A stretch of DNA of 64,000 bases from Neisseria sp. KEM232 (GCF_002237445.1 NZ_CP022527.1:930001-994000); one strand, 5' to 3'; shown: positions 33,501 to 42,693, counted from the first letter of the stretch. Numbers and translations are program-made. The notes: generated by a model from the letters alone, not told the origin.

Positions 33501-36500
33501 GGTTTGGCGGTAGGCGCCACCGGCGTCGATGCGAACGCTGCCTTTCAGGCTGCCGATTTGGCTCTTGGCCTGCAGGGTTTCTTCGCCTTCGTTCTCGCGG
33601 CGGTTTTTCATCCAGCCGCTAAAGTGCTCGGTGTCGGAAATAACGGCACTGCCGATGCCGGAAGAAACTTGGCGCTCGCTCTGGCTTTGGCGGTGTTCGG
33701 CGGCGCGGATGTCGATGTTGCCGCCGGCTTTAAGCAGCAGGTCGTCTTGGGAGACCAGACTGCTGCCGCTGACGGCGATATTGCCTTTTTCGGCAAGCAG
33801 ACGGGTTTTACCGCCCACGGACAGGGTGCTGCCGCTGATGCTGCCGATCTCACCCGCAGCCTGCCCCTGATCGTTAAAGGTGCCGAAGGGGGTGATATGG
33901 TCGCGGTTGTCGATGGAGAAACCGCTGCGCTTGCTGCTGCCGGTTTGCCGGCGGCTGTCGGCCGCGGCCAGCAGCCGGATGTCGTCGCGGGCATACAGCA
34001 GGGCATCGCCTTCGGCGGCGATCTGTGCGCCTCTGGCTTCGATGCTGCCTTCGGTGGCACGGATGCTGAGATGGCGGCCGGCTGTCAGCGAGCTGCCGAC
34101 GGCTTCGGCGCTGCTGCCATCCTGCACCTGCGTGCTGCGGCTGCGGCCGCCGCTGATGACAACGGGTGTACCCGCCGCCTGGCTGGCTTTGGCGGAGGCG
34201 CTGCTGCGCTGCATCCAGTTGCCGACAATACTGTCGCTGTAACCGCCGCCCTGCATGGCTTTGACCCAGGCATTTTTGCCGGCGGTATAGGGGTCGTAAG
34301 TGATGCCGACCGAGAAGCCGCTCTGTTTGTGCTGCGCTTCGCTGTGCCGCTCGTTCTGCTTGTAGGCTTCGCCAAGGGAAACTTCGCGCCCCTGCAGCTG
34401 CAGATCGCCGCCGGCATACAGCTGTGCGGCTTCGGTAGTCAGTTTGCCGCCCGCCACTACGGTGGTGTTGCCTTTCAGGCTGCCTATCTGCGAGGAGGTT
34501 ACGGCAGACGATACGCTGTTTTGTTGCAGGTTTTCTTGGGTCTTGCCGTAACCGGCCATCGCCACGCCGTTTTTCAGGCTGCCGGTGAGGCCGGACTTTT
34601 TGCGCTCGTGGTTTTCCCAATCTTGGTAGCGGTTCTCGGCCGCTTCGATGCTGACCCCGCCCCGGGCGGTAACCATGGTCTGGTCGTCGCTGATGACTTG
34701 GCTGCCGCGGATGTGGGTGTCGCCGCCGGAATCCGTTCTGACTTCGCGGCCGGTAATCACGCTGCCGGCTGCTTCGTCGTGTTGGCGCCGGTATTGGTCC
34801 AGCCGGCTTTTGCTGCCGACCAAACCGCGCTCTTTGCTGTAGGTCGATTCGTCCAGATCCAGGGTGCGGCGGCCTTCGCTGATGTCAATATTGCCGCGGG
34901 CGGCCAGGGTGGTGCGGCCGTTTTGGCTGTCGATTTGGCCTTGGCGGATGCTGAGGTCTTTGCCGGCGGATACGGTGATGTTGCCAAGCGCTTCGATGCG
35001 GCTGCCTTCTTCGGCGCTTTGGTGGACGTGGCGGTGGTTTTTGTCGCTGAGACTGCCGTAGCTTTCGTGGCTTTCGGTGCGGACGGTGCCGAGTGTGACG
35101 CTGCCTTGGTGGGAAACGACTTGGGTATGGCCGTCGCGGGCGCGGTTGGCCAGGCGGGCGCCGTTCAGTTTGATGTCGTGCCCTGCTTCGAGGCTGAGCA
35201 GGCCTTGGCCGTCTTCTGTGCCGCTGACATACAGTCCGGCCACACGGTCAAGGGTGGTGCGGCCGTTTCCGGCGTTGCCGCTGCGGGCGGTGCTGCTTTG
35301 AAGGGTGATGTTGTCGGCTTTGAGGCTGAGCAGCCGTTCGGCTTCAATGCTGCCGCCTTGCAGGGTGATTTGGTTTTGTGCTTCCAGCAGGGTTTGCCGC
35401 CCTTGGATGCGGCCGCTGTTGCTGATGTCGCCGGCGGCCAGATCGACGATACGCCGGCCGGCAAGGGTGCCGCGGTTGTCGATGCGGCCGGCATTCAGCT
35501 GCAGGGCGTCGGCGCTGATGAGTCCGCCGGCGCTGTTGAGATCGCCGGTTCGCGCCAGTACGTAGACTTTGGGAACGAGTACGCGTTGGCTGCTGCCGTC
35601 GGCCAGGGTAACGGTCCGGCTTTCAAGCCAGACGATGTCGCTGGTCAGCCGGGCAACCTGCTCGGGGGACAGGGCGATGCCGGGGGTCAGCTGCTGGGCG
35701 CGGGCGAAGCTGATACCGGCGTCCATCAGGGTTTTGAATTGGGCTTCGTCGTTGGGGTAGCCATCCAGACGGCGGTAGCCGGTCAGACGGGCGATCTGTT
35801 CGTTGATCAGGCGTTGCTCGTAATAGCCGTCGCCCAGCCGTTTGTGGGTGCGGTTGGGATCGGTTTGCAGGGCTTTGAGCATGTAGTCGCTGCCCAGCCA
35901 GGTGCGGTAGTCGGCATAGGCGGGATCGGTTTCGACCAGATAGCCGGGGCGGTCGGGACGGACGGTGTACAGGCTGCTTTCGGGCAGGCTGAAGCTGCCG
36001 TCGGGACTTTTAATGCGTTGTGGCGCAACGGCGGCGGTGGCGGCATCGGCTGCGGCGGCATGGCCGGCAGGAGGGGTCAGGCTGCCTGCCTGATCCTGAT
36101 AGCTGATGTGGTTGGCAAATTCGCGGCGCTCAAGCAGGGTTTCGTTATACACGGGAGCGCTGTAGCCAGTGCGGCGTCCCCACCTTTGTCTAGATTTGCT
36201 TTTGCGGGCATAGCTGTTTTCGAAGATGCCGGACTCGATTTCGTACACGCCGGCCAAATCGCTGAGGTTTTTCAGGGTGCTGTCTTTGTCGCTGCCCTGC
36301 CAGACGCCGCCGATTAAGATTTGGCCGTTTTCATTAACCAGCTCTTGGGTGTCGGCAGTAAAGTTGCCGCCGATGGCAATTTGCCCGGGTTGGGAGTGGG
36401 CGATTTGGTCTTCGTGGCGTTGTATGGTGACGCGTTTTTCGTTCCAGCTGGATTGGCGAACCGGAGCACGGCCGTCGTTAAAGGTAAACTCGCCTTTGGC

Positions 36501-39272
36501 ATGATTGGCAGTCTGCCGCCATGAGCCGTCTTTGCCGACCTGCCACCATTCGGGATTGCCGGGCTGGCTGTAGCTGTGCCGGTGTTCGGCCGCGCCGACG
36601 GCAACTTTGTGATTGACTTCCCAGCGGCTGTTGCCGTTATGGATTTTGGCAACCGACCATACGCCGTCTCCGGCCGCTTCGATGCGGCCGCCGCGGTTTT
36701 CCAGGCGCTCGGCCCTGCCTTCAGCCTGATGGCTCTCGTTCAGACGGCCGCCGATATGCAGTGTGCCTTCGCTGCTGATCAGGCTGGAGACGCTGCCGGT
36801 TTGTACTTGGCCGTTTTCAATCCGGCCAAAGCCGCTGCCGGTGTTGCTTATACTGCGCATGCCGATGTCCAGCCGCTCTCGTGCGGCAATCACGGGGGCT
36901 TGGTTTTTGCCGTCTGCGCCTGGTTCTTCGCGGTTGTTCAGGCTGCCGCCGCCCAGGGCGAGACGGCTGCCGTAGATGCGGCCGCTGCCGATGTTGTTCA
37001 GGGCAGTCGCGGCATCAATGCGGGTCAGGCCGTTGCTGTTGATCAGGCCGCGGTTGTCCACGGTGTCGGCGCCAATACGGGTATTGCTGCCGGAAACCAG
37101 TTTGCCTTCGGCGCGGTTGTCGATATGGCGGGCACGGATGTCGAGGGCTGCGCCGCCGGCCATGCGGTGGCGGTTGCGGATGCTGCCGCTGCTCTCGATG
37201 CTGAGTGTGCGGCCGGCTTCGATGTCGCCGCTGCTGTCAAAGTCGGCGCTGAGTTTGAGGGCGGCATCACGGCCGGCGGCCAGGGTGCCGCTGCCGTCCA
37301 GCCGGTTGGCCGTCAGTTCGAGATCTTGGCCGGCCAGAATGCTGCCGCCGCTGCTGGCAATATCGCCGGCGGCCAGTTTCAGGCTGCCGGCAGTGGTGAT
37401 TTCGCCTTGTTCATTGTTCAGGCCGTCTGAAAGGCGGATGTCGCTGAGGGTATTGCTGCGGATGGTGCCTTGACGGTTGTCGAGTCGGGTGCCGTCCAGT
37501 TTCAGGCTGCCTGCGGCCAGGGCGCCGCCGCGGTTGTCGCTGTGGCTGCTGTTTATGTCGGCGCTGTGGGCGAGGATGGTGCCTTGGCGGTTGTCGAAAC
37601 GGCTGCCGTCTGCTTTCAGGCTGCCGAGAGTCAGGCGGCCGCTGTTGGCCATTTCGCTGCTGACGCTCAGATCGGTGCGCCCGCCTGCTTCGATGGTGCC
37701 GCTGTTGTCCAAACGGCCGGAGACGCTGATGCGGCCGTCGGCAGGAGCGGGAACTTGGGTATGGCCGCCGTGACTGTTGCCGCTGTTGCCGTTGTTTCCA
37801 CCGTTACCGTTGTTACTGCCGCTGTTGCCGTTGTTACCGCTGTTTCCGCCGTTGTTACCGCCGTTTCCGCCGTTGTTACCGCTGCCGTTTCCGCCGTTGC
37901 TGCTATTGTTTTCCGGCAGGCCGATGCGGCCGCTGTTGGCCAGACGGGCGGTTTCAACGGTGAGATTCTGACTGCCGCTTTGGCTGATGCGGCCGCTGTT
38001 GGCCAATACGGGGGCGGCAATGTCCAGACGGCCGCCGTCGATTTGACCGCTGCCGCTGTTGCTGATGCGGGCGCTGCGGATGCGGTTTTCTGAGGTGCTG
38101 AGAATGCGGCCGCTGTTGTTCAGGCTGCTTGTGCTGTCGATGCTGCTTTGGCCGTGGGCGTAAAGGGTGCCGCTGTTGTCGGTTTGGTCGGCGTTAAGAC
38201 GCAGGGCGCCGCCGTCTTGGGCGGCAACCGTGCCGCTGTTGGCCAGCTGTCCGTCGGCGCTGAGGGTGACGCCGCCGGCACCGGCGTAAATCTTGCCGGC
38301 GTTGCGGATGCCGCTGCCGGCATCGGCGGCAATCAGGGTGATCTTGCCGGCATACATGCCGCCCAGGGCGCCGGTGTCGATGGCAAAGACGGGAGTGCCG
38401 CCCGCAGACGGCGGGTTGCCGGCTGCAGACGGGGTTTTGACACTGCCGGCGGCGTCGGTTTGGCCGCCGGCGGCAATCACTTGGACGTCCTGTCCCCAAA
38501 TGCCGCCGTCAATCTTGGCGGCTCGGCTGAGAATGCGGGTGTAGTCGGCATCGCGCCCGTCAAGACCCTGAGTGCCGATTTCGATACGGCCGCTGCCGAT
38601 GTCCAAACCGTCGAAACGGCCGTCTGCCAGGATGGGACGGCCGGTGGTCAGGGTGGCACCTGCGCTGTTGATAAAGCCGCCGCCGTCGACGCGGATGCCG
38701 GCGGGGTTGGCCATCACCACTTCGGCGCGGCGGCCGGCGATTTCGATATAGCCGTTCAGCCGGCTCGGGTCGCTGCTGTTGATTTGGTTGACGATCACAC
38801 GGGCTTCGCCGCGGGCGAGAAAAGGGTTGCCCTGTATCCAGCCGGCCTGGCGGGTGGATACGCTTTTGTGGCTGTTGTTGAGAATGGCGCCGCGCGTGTC
38901 AACGTCGAAACGGCGGTATTGGTTGACGGATACGCCGTGGGCGGTGGGGGTTTGGATATTGACCTGCGGCAGTCCGTTGCCGGTTTTAAGAACCGTGGGC
39001 TGCTGGTACCGCGGGGCGGTGGGATCGGACTGGATGTCGGCAGCGGCGGCGGGCACAATCAGGGCCGAACCGAAACCGAGCAGCAGACTGAAAGCCAGCG
39101 TGCCCAAATGCAAACGGCAGCCTGAATGGGTTTTTAGACTGCCGTTACCGCCACCGGTTTCTCCGCCTGAGCGCTCGCCGGGACTTTTGCCCTGCCCGAT
39201 GGCAGTCTCGGCTACGGCCATCAGAATGCCGCGGGTGCGGTTGAAGACGATTTTATGGCGGTGTTTGTTCAT
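30501..39272 (-). CDS. cdiA: Filamentous haemagglutinin / CdiA-type contact-dependent toxin (TpsA)
   Basis: 2923 aa. The start MNKHRHKIVFNRTRGILMAV is an extended signal-peptide region and sets the ATG; a longer frame to 39344 is rejected. Signal cleavage is probable near VPAAAA|DIQ. The TPS secretion domain (about 85-330) has VVMANPAGIRVDGGGFINSA. Long FHA beta-helix repeats follow, broken by a Gly/Asn linker (about 452-502). The pre-toxin module ends in VENN (2637-2640). The ~283-aa tip contains GFDHVF..VVLGDSKQ, a D..DxK pattern (about 2839-2841) like PD-(D/E)xK nucleases. It is exported by the TpsB upstream; Imm49 is the immunity gene. Several Kingella-type DUS lie in GSLK codons. Confidence 0.93.
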   Translation of the reverse strand: MNKHRHKIVFNRTRGILMAVAETAIGQGKSPGERSGGETGGGNGSLKTHSGCRLHLGTLAFSLLLGFGSALIVPAAAADIQSDPTAPRYQQPTVLKTGNGLPQVNIQTPTAHGVSVNQYRRFDVDTRGAILNNSHKSVSTRQAGWIQGNPFLARGEARVIVNQINSSDPSRLNGYIEIAGRRAEVVMANPAGIRVDGGGFINSAGATLTTGRPILADGRFDGLDIGSGRIEIGTQGLDGRDADYTRILSRAAKIDGGIWGQDVQVIAAGGQTDAAGSVKTPSAAGNPPSAGGTPVFAIDTGALGGMYAGKITLIAADAGSGIRNAGKIYAGAGGVTLSADGQLANSGTVAAQDGGALRLNADQTDNSGTLYAHGQSSIDSTSSLNNSGRILSTSENRIRSARISNSGSGQIDGGRLDIAAPVLANSGRISQSGSQNLTVETARLANSGRIGLPENNSSNGGNGSGNNGGNGGNNGGNSGNNGNSGSNNGNGGNNGNSGNSHGGHTQVPAPADGRISVSGRLDNSGTIEAGGRTDLSVSSEMANSGRLTLGSLKADGSRFDNRQGTILAHSADINSSHSDNRGGALAAGSLKLDGTRLDNRQGTIRSNTLSDIRLSDGLNNEQGEITTAGSLKLAAGDIASSGGSILAGQDLELTANRLDGSGTLAAGRDAALKLSADFDSSGDIEAGRTLSIESSGSIRNRHRMAGGAALDIRARHIDNRAEGKLVSGSNTRIGADTVDNRGLINSNGLTRIDAATALNNIGSGRIYGSRLALGGGSLNNREEPGADGKNQAPVIAARERLDIGMRSISNTGSGFGRIENGQVQTGSVSSLISSEGTLHIGGRLNESHQAEGRAERLENRGGRIEAAGDGVWSVAKIHNGNSRWEVNHKVAVGAAEHRHSYSQPGNPEWWQVGKDGSWRQTANHAKGEFTFNDGRAPVRQSSWNEKRVTIQRHEDQIAHSQPGQIAIGGNFTADTQELVNENGQILIGGVWQGSDKDSTLKNLSDLAGVYEIESGIFENSYARKSKSRQRWGRRTGYSAPVYNETLLERREFANHISYQDQAGSLTPPAGHAAAADAATAAVAPQRIKSPDGSFSLPESSLYTVRPDRPGYLVETDPAYADYRTWLGSDYMLKALQTDPNRTHKRLGDGYYEQRLINEQIARLTGYRRLDGYPNDEAQFKTLMDAGISFARAQQLTPGIALSPEQVARLTSDIVWLESRTVTLADGSSQRVLVPKVYVLARTGDLNSAGGLISADALQLNAGRIDNRGTLAGRRIVDLAAGDISNSGRIQGRQTLLEAQNQITLQGGSIEAERLLSLKADNITLQSSTARSGNAGNGRTTLDRVAGLYVSGTEDGQGLLSLEAGHDIKLNGARLANRARDGHTQVVSHQGSVTLGTVRTESHESYGSLSDKNHRHVHQSAEEGSRIEALGNITVSAGKDLSIRQGQIDSQNGRTTLAARGNIDISEGRRTLDLDESTYSKERGLVGSKSRLDQYRRQHDEAAGSVITGREVRTDSGGDTHIRGSQVISDDQTMVTARGGVSIEAAENRYQDWENHERKKSGLTGSLKNGVAMAGYGKTQENLQQNSVSSAVTSSQIGSLKGNTTVVAGGKLTTEAAQLYAGGDLQLQGREVSLGEAYKQNERHSEAQHKQSGFSVGITYDPYTAGKNAWVKAMQGGGYSDSIVGNWMQRSSASAKASQAAGTPVVISGGRSRSTQVQDGSSAEAVGSSLTAGRHLSIRATEGSIEARGAQIAAEGDALLYARDDIRLLAAADSRRQTGSSKRSGFSIDNRDHITPFGTFNDQGQAAGEIGSISGSTLSVGGKTRLLAEKGNIAVSGSSLVSQDDLLLKAGGNIDIRAAEHRQSQSERQVSSGIGSAVISDTEHFSGWMKNRRENEGEETLQAKSQIGSLKGSVRIDAGGAYRQTGSDVAAARDIDIAAQSVDIRTADNHGRSRQSERDLKIGTFAKISSPLIDLVNAAEGAAKSKADDRTRALQGLAAGAQAYQLADGVGKVADAVKNQTGQQGAVLLSVEAGFGFKTASKEQNQNYRQSRESSLKAGGDINIRSRAGDITVQGSNITAGDTIRLDSARDIRLQSAQDSQHQDGKNRNAGVQVGVGVSVGAQTGVYIYAEAAYGKGKNRSDSQTHQNTLLQSDKLQLSSKGNTVLNGAQAHAKRIDAEVGGTLHIESPQDTVEQESKQSGGGIRAQVALGTAWSVSGNYNQSKASGHSRSVGSQSGLFAGEGGYHITADGVRLKGGAIASAADKDHNELTARSFSFEDIRNESSYSASSMGIGAGYGGSLKGSDGFNQSAFGRASQTAGQNMNKGLNYSPTLPQHESGDSQGYTRSVLSEGNITIGGKKTSARALGIHTDSATAHHGADSVPDLQNLLDKQQIIAQSTTAIHSAVGTYRGNRAKAAAEELEKQQAAYEGSLKERNDGSYEHYLSLSDAQRQQEMLAHSPAYAQAYQEARSWGVGGSKSRALSAAETLITGALGGQGDLQLAANTLAPYAAAAIGKRFGHGEHKNEAAQAIGHFMLGAALAYANGADPLAGGSAAVAAERAAEYLAGQYDDGHTAIDPITGKFNSNLLPEHIKEEIKAQTGALASVVGAAGGSLNGTNGGNGALFDAQVAGTVGQNAVENNAAGNNTSAVTRMQSRAATLENSVYAMDFFGLLGNVPAIAAEAQKVSRARKDHWNEEARKYLLKEHGINVPLIEVMENVNGVGVIRQDTERNYKNLRAILDKVNRLKNIPPPTTATPTNRGRIGSKPIGNGISLDAPKSQQKTVDKIKQGLDKDGKLTEQVVNAWAKEMGWRVIPGGKYGSNNGFDHVFVTPTGQVVLGDSKQIVKNAMHLIPSAAGGHMQMSDNWIQTVIGKLPKNDPTIPVLEKAMGNQTLHRTVMGIDRNTGKITLVPLYFPTQQINKPKR
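31353..31853 (-). repeat. Duplicated VENN pre-toxin module, expressed copy
   Basis: The counterpart of 28977-29486 within tpsA. It runs from the VENN codons to the GGSKSRAL codons. Confidence 0.9.
37765..37915 (-). repeat. Gly/Asn codon repeat in tpsA
   Basis: An imperfect GGN/GNN codon repeat (GNNGGNGGNNGGNSGNN-type peptide), seen as alternating GTTACCGCC and GTTTCCGCC units on the plus strand. The units are 9-15 bases and mostly in multiples of three, so length changes would keep the frame. A flexible linker is likely. Confidence 0.75.
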
Positions 39273-39303
39273 GGTAGGGGGTATCCGTAGTGTGTGCGGG
39301 GAA

Positions 39304-39343
39304 AGGCAGCCTGAAAACGGGAGATGGAGTTCCAGGCTGCACA
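39304..39343. promoter_or_regulatory. Kingella-type DUS and dyad between tpsB and tpsA
   Basis: AGGCAGCCTGAA at 39304-39315 is an exact Kingella-type DUS. With the downstream CAGGCTGC (39334-39341) it forms an imperfect hairpin between the two genes, which could attenuate tpsA transcription. The role is inferred. Confidence 0.4.
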
Positions 39344-39352
39344 AGCGCGGGT

Positions 39353-41095
39353 TTAGAAGGAATAGTTCAGATTAAAGCCGAAGACGGTAGAGGCCGTCTG
39401 AAAGCCTTTGGGCTTTTTAATCGGTTTGCCGGCAAACAGGTCGTAATTCAGGCTGCCGCCTGCTTTGAACTGGCCGCGCAGACCGGCGGCGGCGCCAATC
39501 AGGGTTTGGCCGAGCAGGTATTGCGCCGAATCGCCGGAGACGTGGCCGCCGTCCACTGCCAGATAGAGCTGGTGGGCGGGTTTGAATGACCAGGCGGCTT
39601 CGTTGCGCCAGTACCAGCCGCGTTCGGCCGACAGTGAGCTTTCGCCGTCGAAGCCGCGAACGGTGTAGCGGCCGCCGATGGCGATTTTGTCCAAAGGCGT
39701 CAGCGGGGTTTTATTCCATTGGGCGTGCAGGGCAGTGTCGTATACGAAGTGCTGCCGGCCGATTTGGAAGGGGTGGTTATAGCTGATGTCGGCAGTGATT
39801 ACCTTCATTCTCGAAGTGCCTTCATCAAACACTTCTTCAGGGGCGGCAATGGCATCGGCCATACCGGTGCCGCGTTTGTAGGCAAGACCAATATCCAAAG
39901 TGCTGCGGCCGATGTATTCCTTGTGTTTTAGGCTCAACTGCCAACCGGCGGTTTTACGGCGCTGTACTTCGACTTCGGCATCATCGATAAAACTTTGGTT
40001 TTCTTTCTGCCACAGTTTGAAGCCGATATGGCTCTTGCGCCGCGCATCACGGTACAGCAGGCGGGTAAATCCGATGTCGCTGCCGCGGCTTTTGCCGTTG
40101 TAGTCATATACTTCATTGATACCCGCTACAGCCTGGTGGTAGCGGTAGTAGTTGTGGTTCCAGCTCCACAGCCAGTTGCCGGCAGGAACGGAATAGTGAA
40201 AGGCGTAGCTTTGGGTGCCGCCGGCGGTTTTTTTGCCCTCGGAGTCGGTATGGGCGTCGGTATGGCCGAGATGGCGGCCGTAGGACAGATAAAACAGATC
40301 GCTCAAGCCGAAAGGGTTGTCGGCAGAGAAAGTCAGGCTGCCTTGGTATTTGCCGGTGGTTTTGCTGCCGGAGTCGTCCACACCGAGCGACAGGCGGTAG
40401 GGCAGCAGCCGCTGCCGCCAGGCAACAACGATGTCGCTTTCATCAGGCGCGTCTGCAGGAACGATTTGGATATCGGCTTCGGCGGTAGGTACGCGTTTGA
40501 GATTTTCCAGCCCCTGCTCGATACGGCGCAGATTCAGAATATCGCCGCCTTTCAACGGAATTTCGTTTTGAAAGGCGGCAATGCGCGCGGCACGGGTTTG
40601 GTCGTTGTGCGAAGTATCAGTGCGAACCGAGCGCACTTTGCCGGGCAAAACGGTTAATTCCAAAGTTCCACTGTTTAAATCCTGCGGTGCGGCCAAAATA
40701 CGGGTAGTGGTATAGCCGCGGCCGATAACGGCGTTTTGTGCCGCAACCATAATGCGGTTGATGCCTTGCGCACCCAAACATTGTCCGGATTGGAAGCCGG
40801 TTTCTTTCAAGGCTTTTTTAAGTGCAAACTGAAAACGGCCGGCAGCATCGCCGGTCAGGGTAACGGTATGAATGGGTAAACAGGGGGATTCGGCCGATTC
40901 GGCCGCAGACGGAGTAAGCGTACTTTGCCGCGTATCGTCCAAACGCACATCGACTTCGCGCTGCAGCTGCTGCTCCTGCTGCCGGCGCAATTCCTGACGG
41001 CGGATTTCGTTTTCTTCGATGGTATCGGCTAAAGCAGCCTGAAAGGAGAGAATGGCTAAAAAGATAAGGCTTAAACGGTGGTGTGCGTGCGGCAT
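39353..41095 (-). CDS. cdiB: TpsB/CdiB outer-membrane transporter (FhaC/ShlB family)
   Basis: 580 aa. Signal peptide (MPHAHHRLSLIFLAILSFQA). A periplasmic helix and linker are rich in Arg/Gln/Glu (RRQELRRQQEQQLQREVDVR). Two POTRA domains follow (about 70-240; HTVTLTGD, GRGYTTTRILAAPQDL). The 16-strand barrel (about 240-580) includes VRGFDGESSLSAERGWYWRN, with the conserved VRGF motif of loop L6, and ends NLNYSF. It exports the TpsA downstream; the gap is 80 bp. An exact AG-DUS lies near its 3' end (39391) beside Kingella-type near-copies. Confidence 0.94.
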   Translation of the reverse strand: MPHAHHRLSLIFLAILSFQAALADTIEENEIRRQELRRQQEQQLQREVDVRLDDTRQSTLTPSAAESAESPCLPIHTVTLTGDAAGRFQFALKKALKETGFQSGQCLGAQGINRIMVAAQNAVIGRGYTTTRILAAPQDLNSGTLELTVLPGKVRSVRTDTSHNDQTRAARIAAFQNEIPLKGGDILNLRRIEQGLENLKRVPTAEADIQIVPADAPDESDIVVAWRQRLLPYRLSLGVDDSGSKTTGKYQGSLTFSADNPFGLSDLFYLSYGRHLGHTDAHTDSEGKKTAGGTQSYAFHYSVPAGNWLWSWNHNYYRYHQAVAGINEVYDYNGKSRGSDIGFTRLLYRDARRKSHIGFKLWQKENQSFIDDAEVEVQRRKTAGWQLSLKHKEYIGRSTLDIGLAYKRGTGMADAIAAPEEVFDEGTSRMKVITADISYNHPFQIGRQHFVYDTALHAQWNKTPLTPLDKIAIGGRYTVRGFDGESSLSAERGWYWRNEAAWSFKPAHQLYLAVDGGHVSGDSAQYLLGQTLIGAAAGLRGQFKAGGSLNYDLFAGKPIKKPKGFQTASTVFGFNLNYSF

Positions 41096-41530
41096 TTTGT
41101 TAAATTGGATTAAATTTGCAGGTTTAATTTAAGATAGCTAAGCGTAGTCTATAAATAAGTCAAGGAAGCGTCAATGTTTTTTAAGAACAGGCTTAGGTAT
41201 GCGGATGGATTTTTTTGTTTTAAATTGTTTAAAAACAATACGAAAATCAATATTAAAAATTAATTCAATCACATAAATAACTTTAATCCTGAACATAATT
41301 CTGTTTGGTAAATAGGTAAGATGTTTCATCAGAGATACAGTCAAAAAACAGCCTGAATGCGTTCGGGGTTATCCAACTATTGTTTGTTATGTTGCATCTC
41401 TACAGCATTGTCCTTGGGGGATGCAAACAACGCCAGTGTTTTCTGCATCATCTTAACGGCTTGCCCGGCATGACGCTGCCTGAGCTTTCGAGTAAAATGC
41501 CGCTTTTTTTTTCCGACAGGCAGCACACTT
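41096..41530. promoter_or_regulatory. AT-rich upstream region of the tps operon and yhbY
   Basis: 435 bases without a gene, strongly AT-rich between 41100 and 41330. It must contain the divergent promoters of tpsB and yhbY, but no clear hexamer pairs can be assigned. AACAGCCTGAA at 41347 is a near-match of the Kingella-type DUS and marks the right edge of the island. Confidence 0.5.
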
Positions 41531-41815
41531 ATGAGCGACGTACCCGACACCAAACAGATTCTGGCACTCAAAGCCCGCGCCCATCATCTCCATCCCGTGG
41601 TGATGATTGGTCAGCACGGTCTGACCGAGGCCGTGATTAAAGAAACCGATGCCGCGCTGGCGGCACACGAACTGATTAAAGTGCGTGTGGCGGGCGACGA
41701 CAGAGCCGAGCGCGTGGCCGTGGCCGAAGCCCTGTGCGGGGCGACGGGTGCGTTTTTGGTGCAGCATATCGGTAAGTTGCTGGTGCTGTGGCGTGAGAAA
41801 CAGGACGAAGAATAG
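41531..41815 (+). CDS. yhbY: YhbY family RNA-binding protein (CRM domain)
   Basis: A 94-aa single CRM domain protein associated with pre-50S ribosomal subunits. KARAHHLHPVVMIGQHGLTE includes the GxxG-type RNA-binding loop, and the C-terminal half includes HELIKVRVAGDDR. The length matches YhbY. In many bacteria it precedes rrmJ-ftsH; here the MITE follows immediately. Confidence 0.92.
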   Translation: MSDVPDTKQILALKARAHHLHPVVMIGQHGLTEAVIKETDAALAAHELIKVRVAGDDRAERVAVAEALCGATGAFLVQHIGKLLVLWREKQDEE

Positions 41816-41818
41816 TAG

Positions 41819-41977
41819 GACGTATTGGCCAATCAACATTTTGGCGGCTTTCCCGTCCTAAAACGGCATCTGCCGCGTTGAAAATACCCGTCTATGGGCA
41901 CATAGGTTCGCATTTTCGCCTTGCATCTGCCGTTTTATGCTGAAAAATCCGCTGCAAGAGTTGAATGACAACACGTC
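41819..41977. mobile_element. MITE copy 2, diverged
   Basis: About 159 bp bounded by GGACGTATTGGCCAATCAAC and GAGTTGAATGACAACACGTCC, flanked by TA on both sides. It is the same size as the 2527 and 49369 copies, but the interior is only partly alike and the tips are GGACG/CGTCC. Confidence 0.6.
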
Positions 41978-42038
41978 CTATGCAAAACAAAAGGCCGTCT
42001 GAAAACGTTTCAGATGGCCTCCAAGCAGGAACTACACC

Positions 42039-42689
42039 ATGAAAAACAATGATTTGAGCAGCCTGTTTAACGGCTTTGACGACGAAGATTTCCAGCAGAT
42101 GCTCGCGCAGATGAGCGAAGAAGAGCGCACCGAGTTCAAGCGCGAGTCGCAGCAGCTTTTTGCCGAAGTGGCCGAAATGTTCGAAGCCTTCGATAAGCGC
42201 GTTATCTACGAAAAACTCACCGCCGACATCCTCGCGCAAACGCCCGACGAGGAGCTGGTGCTCACCGTGTTCGACACTCTCGCCGCGCAGGCGCCCGTCG
42301 GACTTTCGGAAGAGGAATACCTGAAAACCCTCAGCCCCGAGCGCCGCGCCGTGTATGCCCTCTATATATTGGCGGGCGAAGTGGACAACGGCGGCTTCAA
42401 CCAGTATTACTACAACACCGAAGCCGAAGCGGCGGCCTATCTGCCCGAAGCCTGCGAACTCGTCGGTGCGCCGAAATACGCCGACCTCGTGCGTCGCGCC
42501 AACGCCTGCTACGAAAACGAACGCCTCGCCGAGCGGCAGGACGGTTCGCTGGAAGCCTTTTGCGACTCCTACCGCGACAACCCGCTGGAAAAATTCGACG
42601 ACGAGTTTTATCTGTTGGAAAACTGCCAGGCGCTCGACCAGCTGCTGATGCGCTTTATCCGCGCCAACCCGCAGGCGTTTGTCGGCTGA
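42039..42689 (+). CDS. DMP19-family DNA-mimic protein (DUF4375)
   Basis: 216 aa, very acidic. The N-terminal ~60 residues are Glu/Asp-rich (FDDEDFQQMLAQMSEEERTE). The DUF4375 core has LYILAGEVDNGGFNQYYYNT. In N. meningitidis DMP19 mimics DNA and binds the repressor NHTF, relieving its repression. It is preceded by a DUS pair and followed by a short MITE. Confidence 0.88.
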   Translation: MKNNDLSSLFNGFDDEDFQQMLAQMSEEERTEFKRESQQLFAEVAEMFEAFDKRVIYEKLTADILAQTPDEELVLTVFDTLAAQAPVGLSEEEYLKTLSPERRAVYALYILAGEVDNGGFNQYYYNTEAEAAAYLPEACELVGAPKYADLVRRANACYENERLAERQDGSLEAFCDSYRDNPLEKFDDEFYLLENCQALDQLLMRFIRANPQAFVG

Positions 42690-42693
42690 GACC

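Noticed and set aside
33411..36317. 968-codon plus-strand frame opposite tpsA
   Set aside because: Ala/Gly/Val-rich shadow of the repeat-rich tpsA; no start signals or motifs.
37765..37915. Repeat array that could be taken for CRISPR
   Set aside because: Units are 9-15 bases, in frame with tpsA and translate to Gly/Asn; there are no spacers. No CRISPR array or cas gene was found anywhere.
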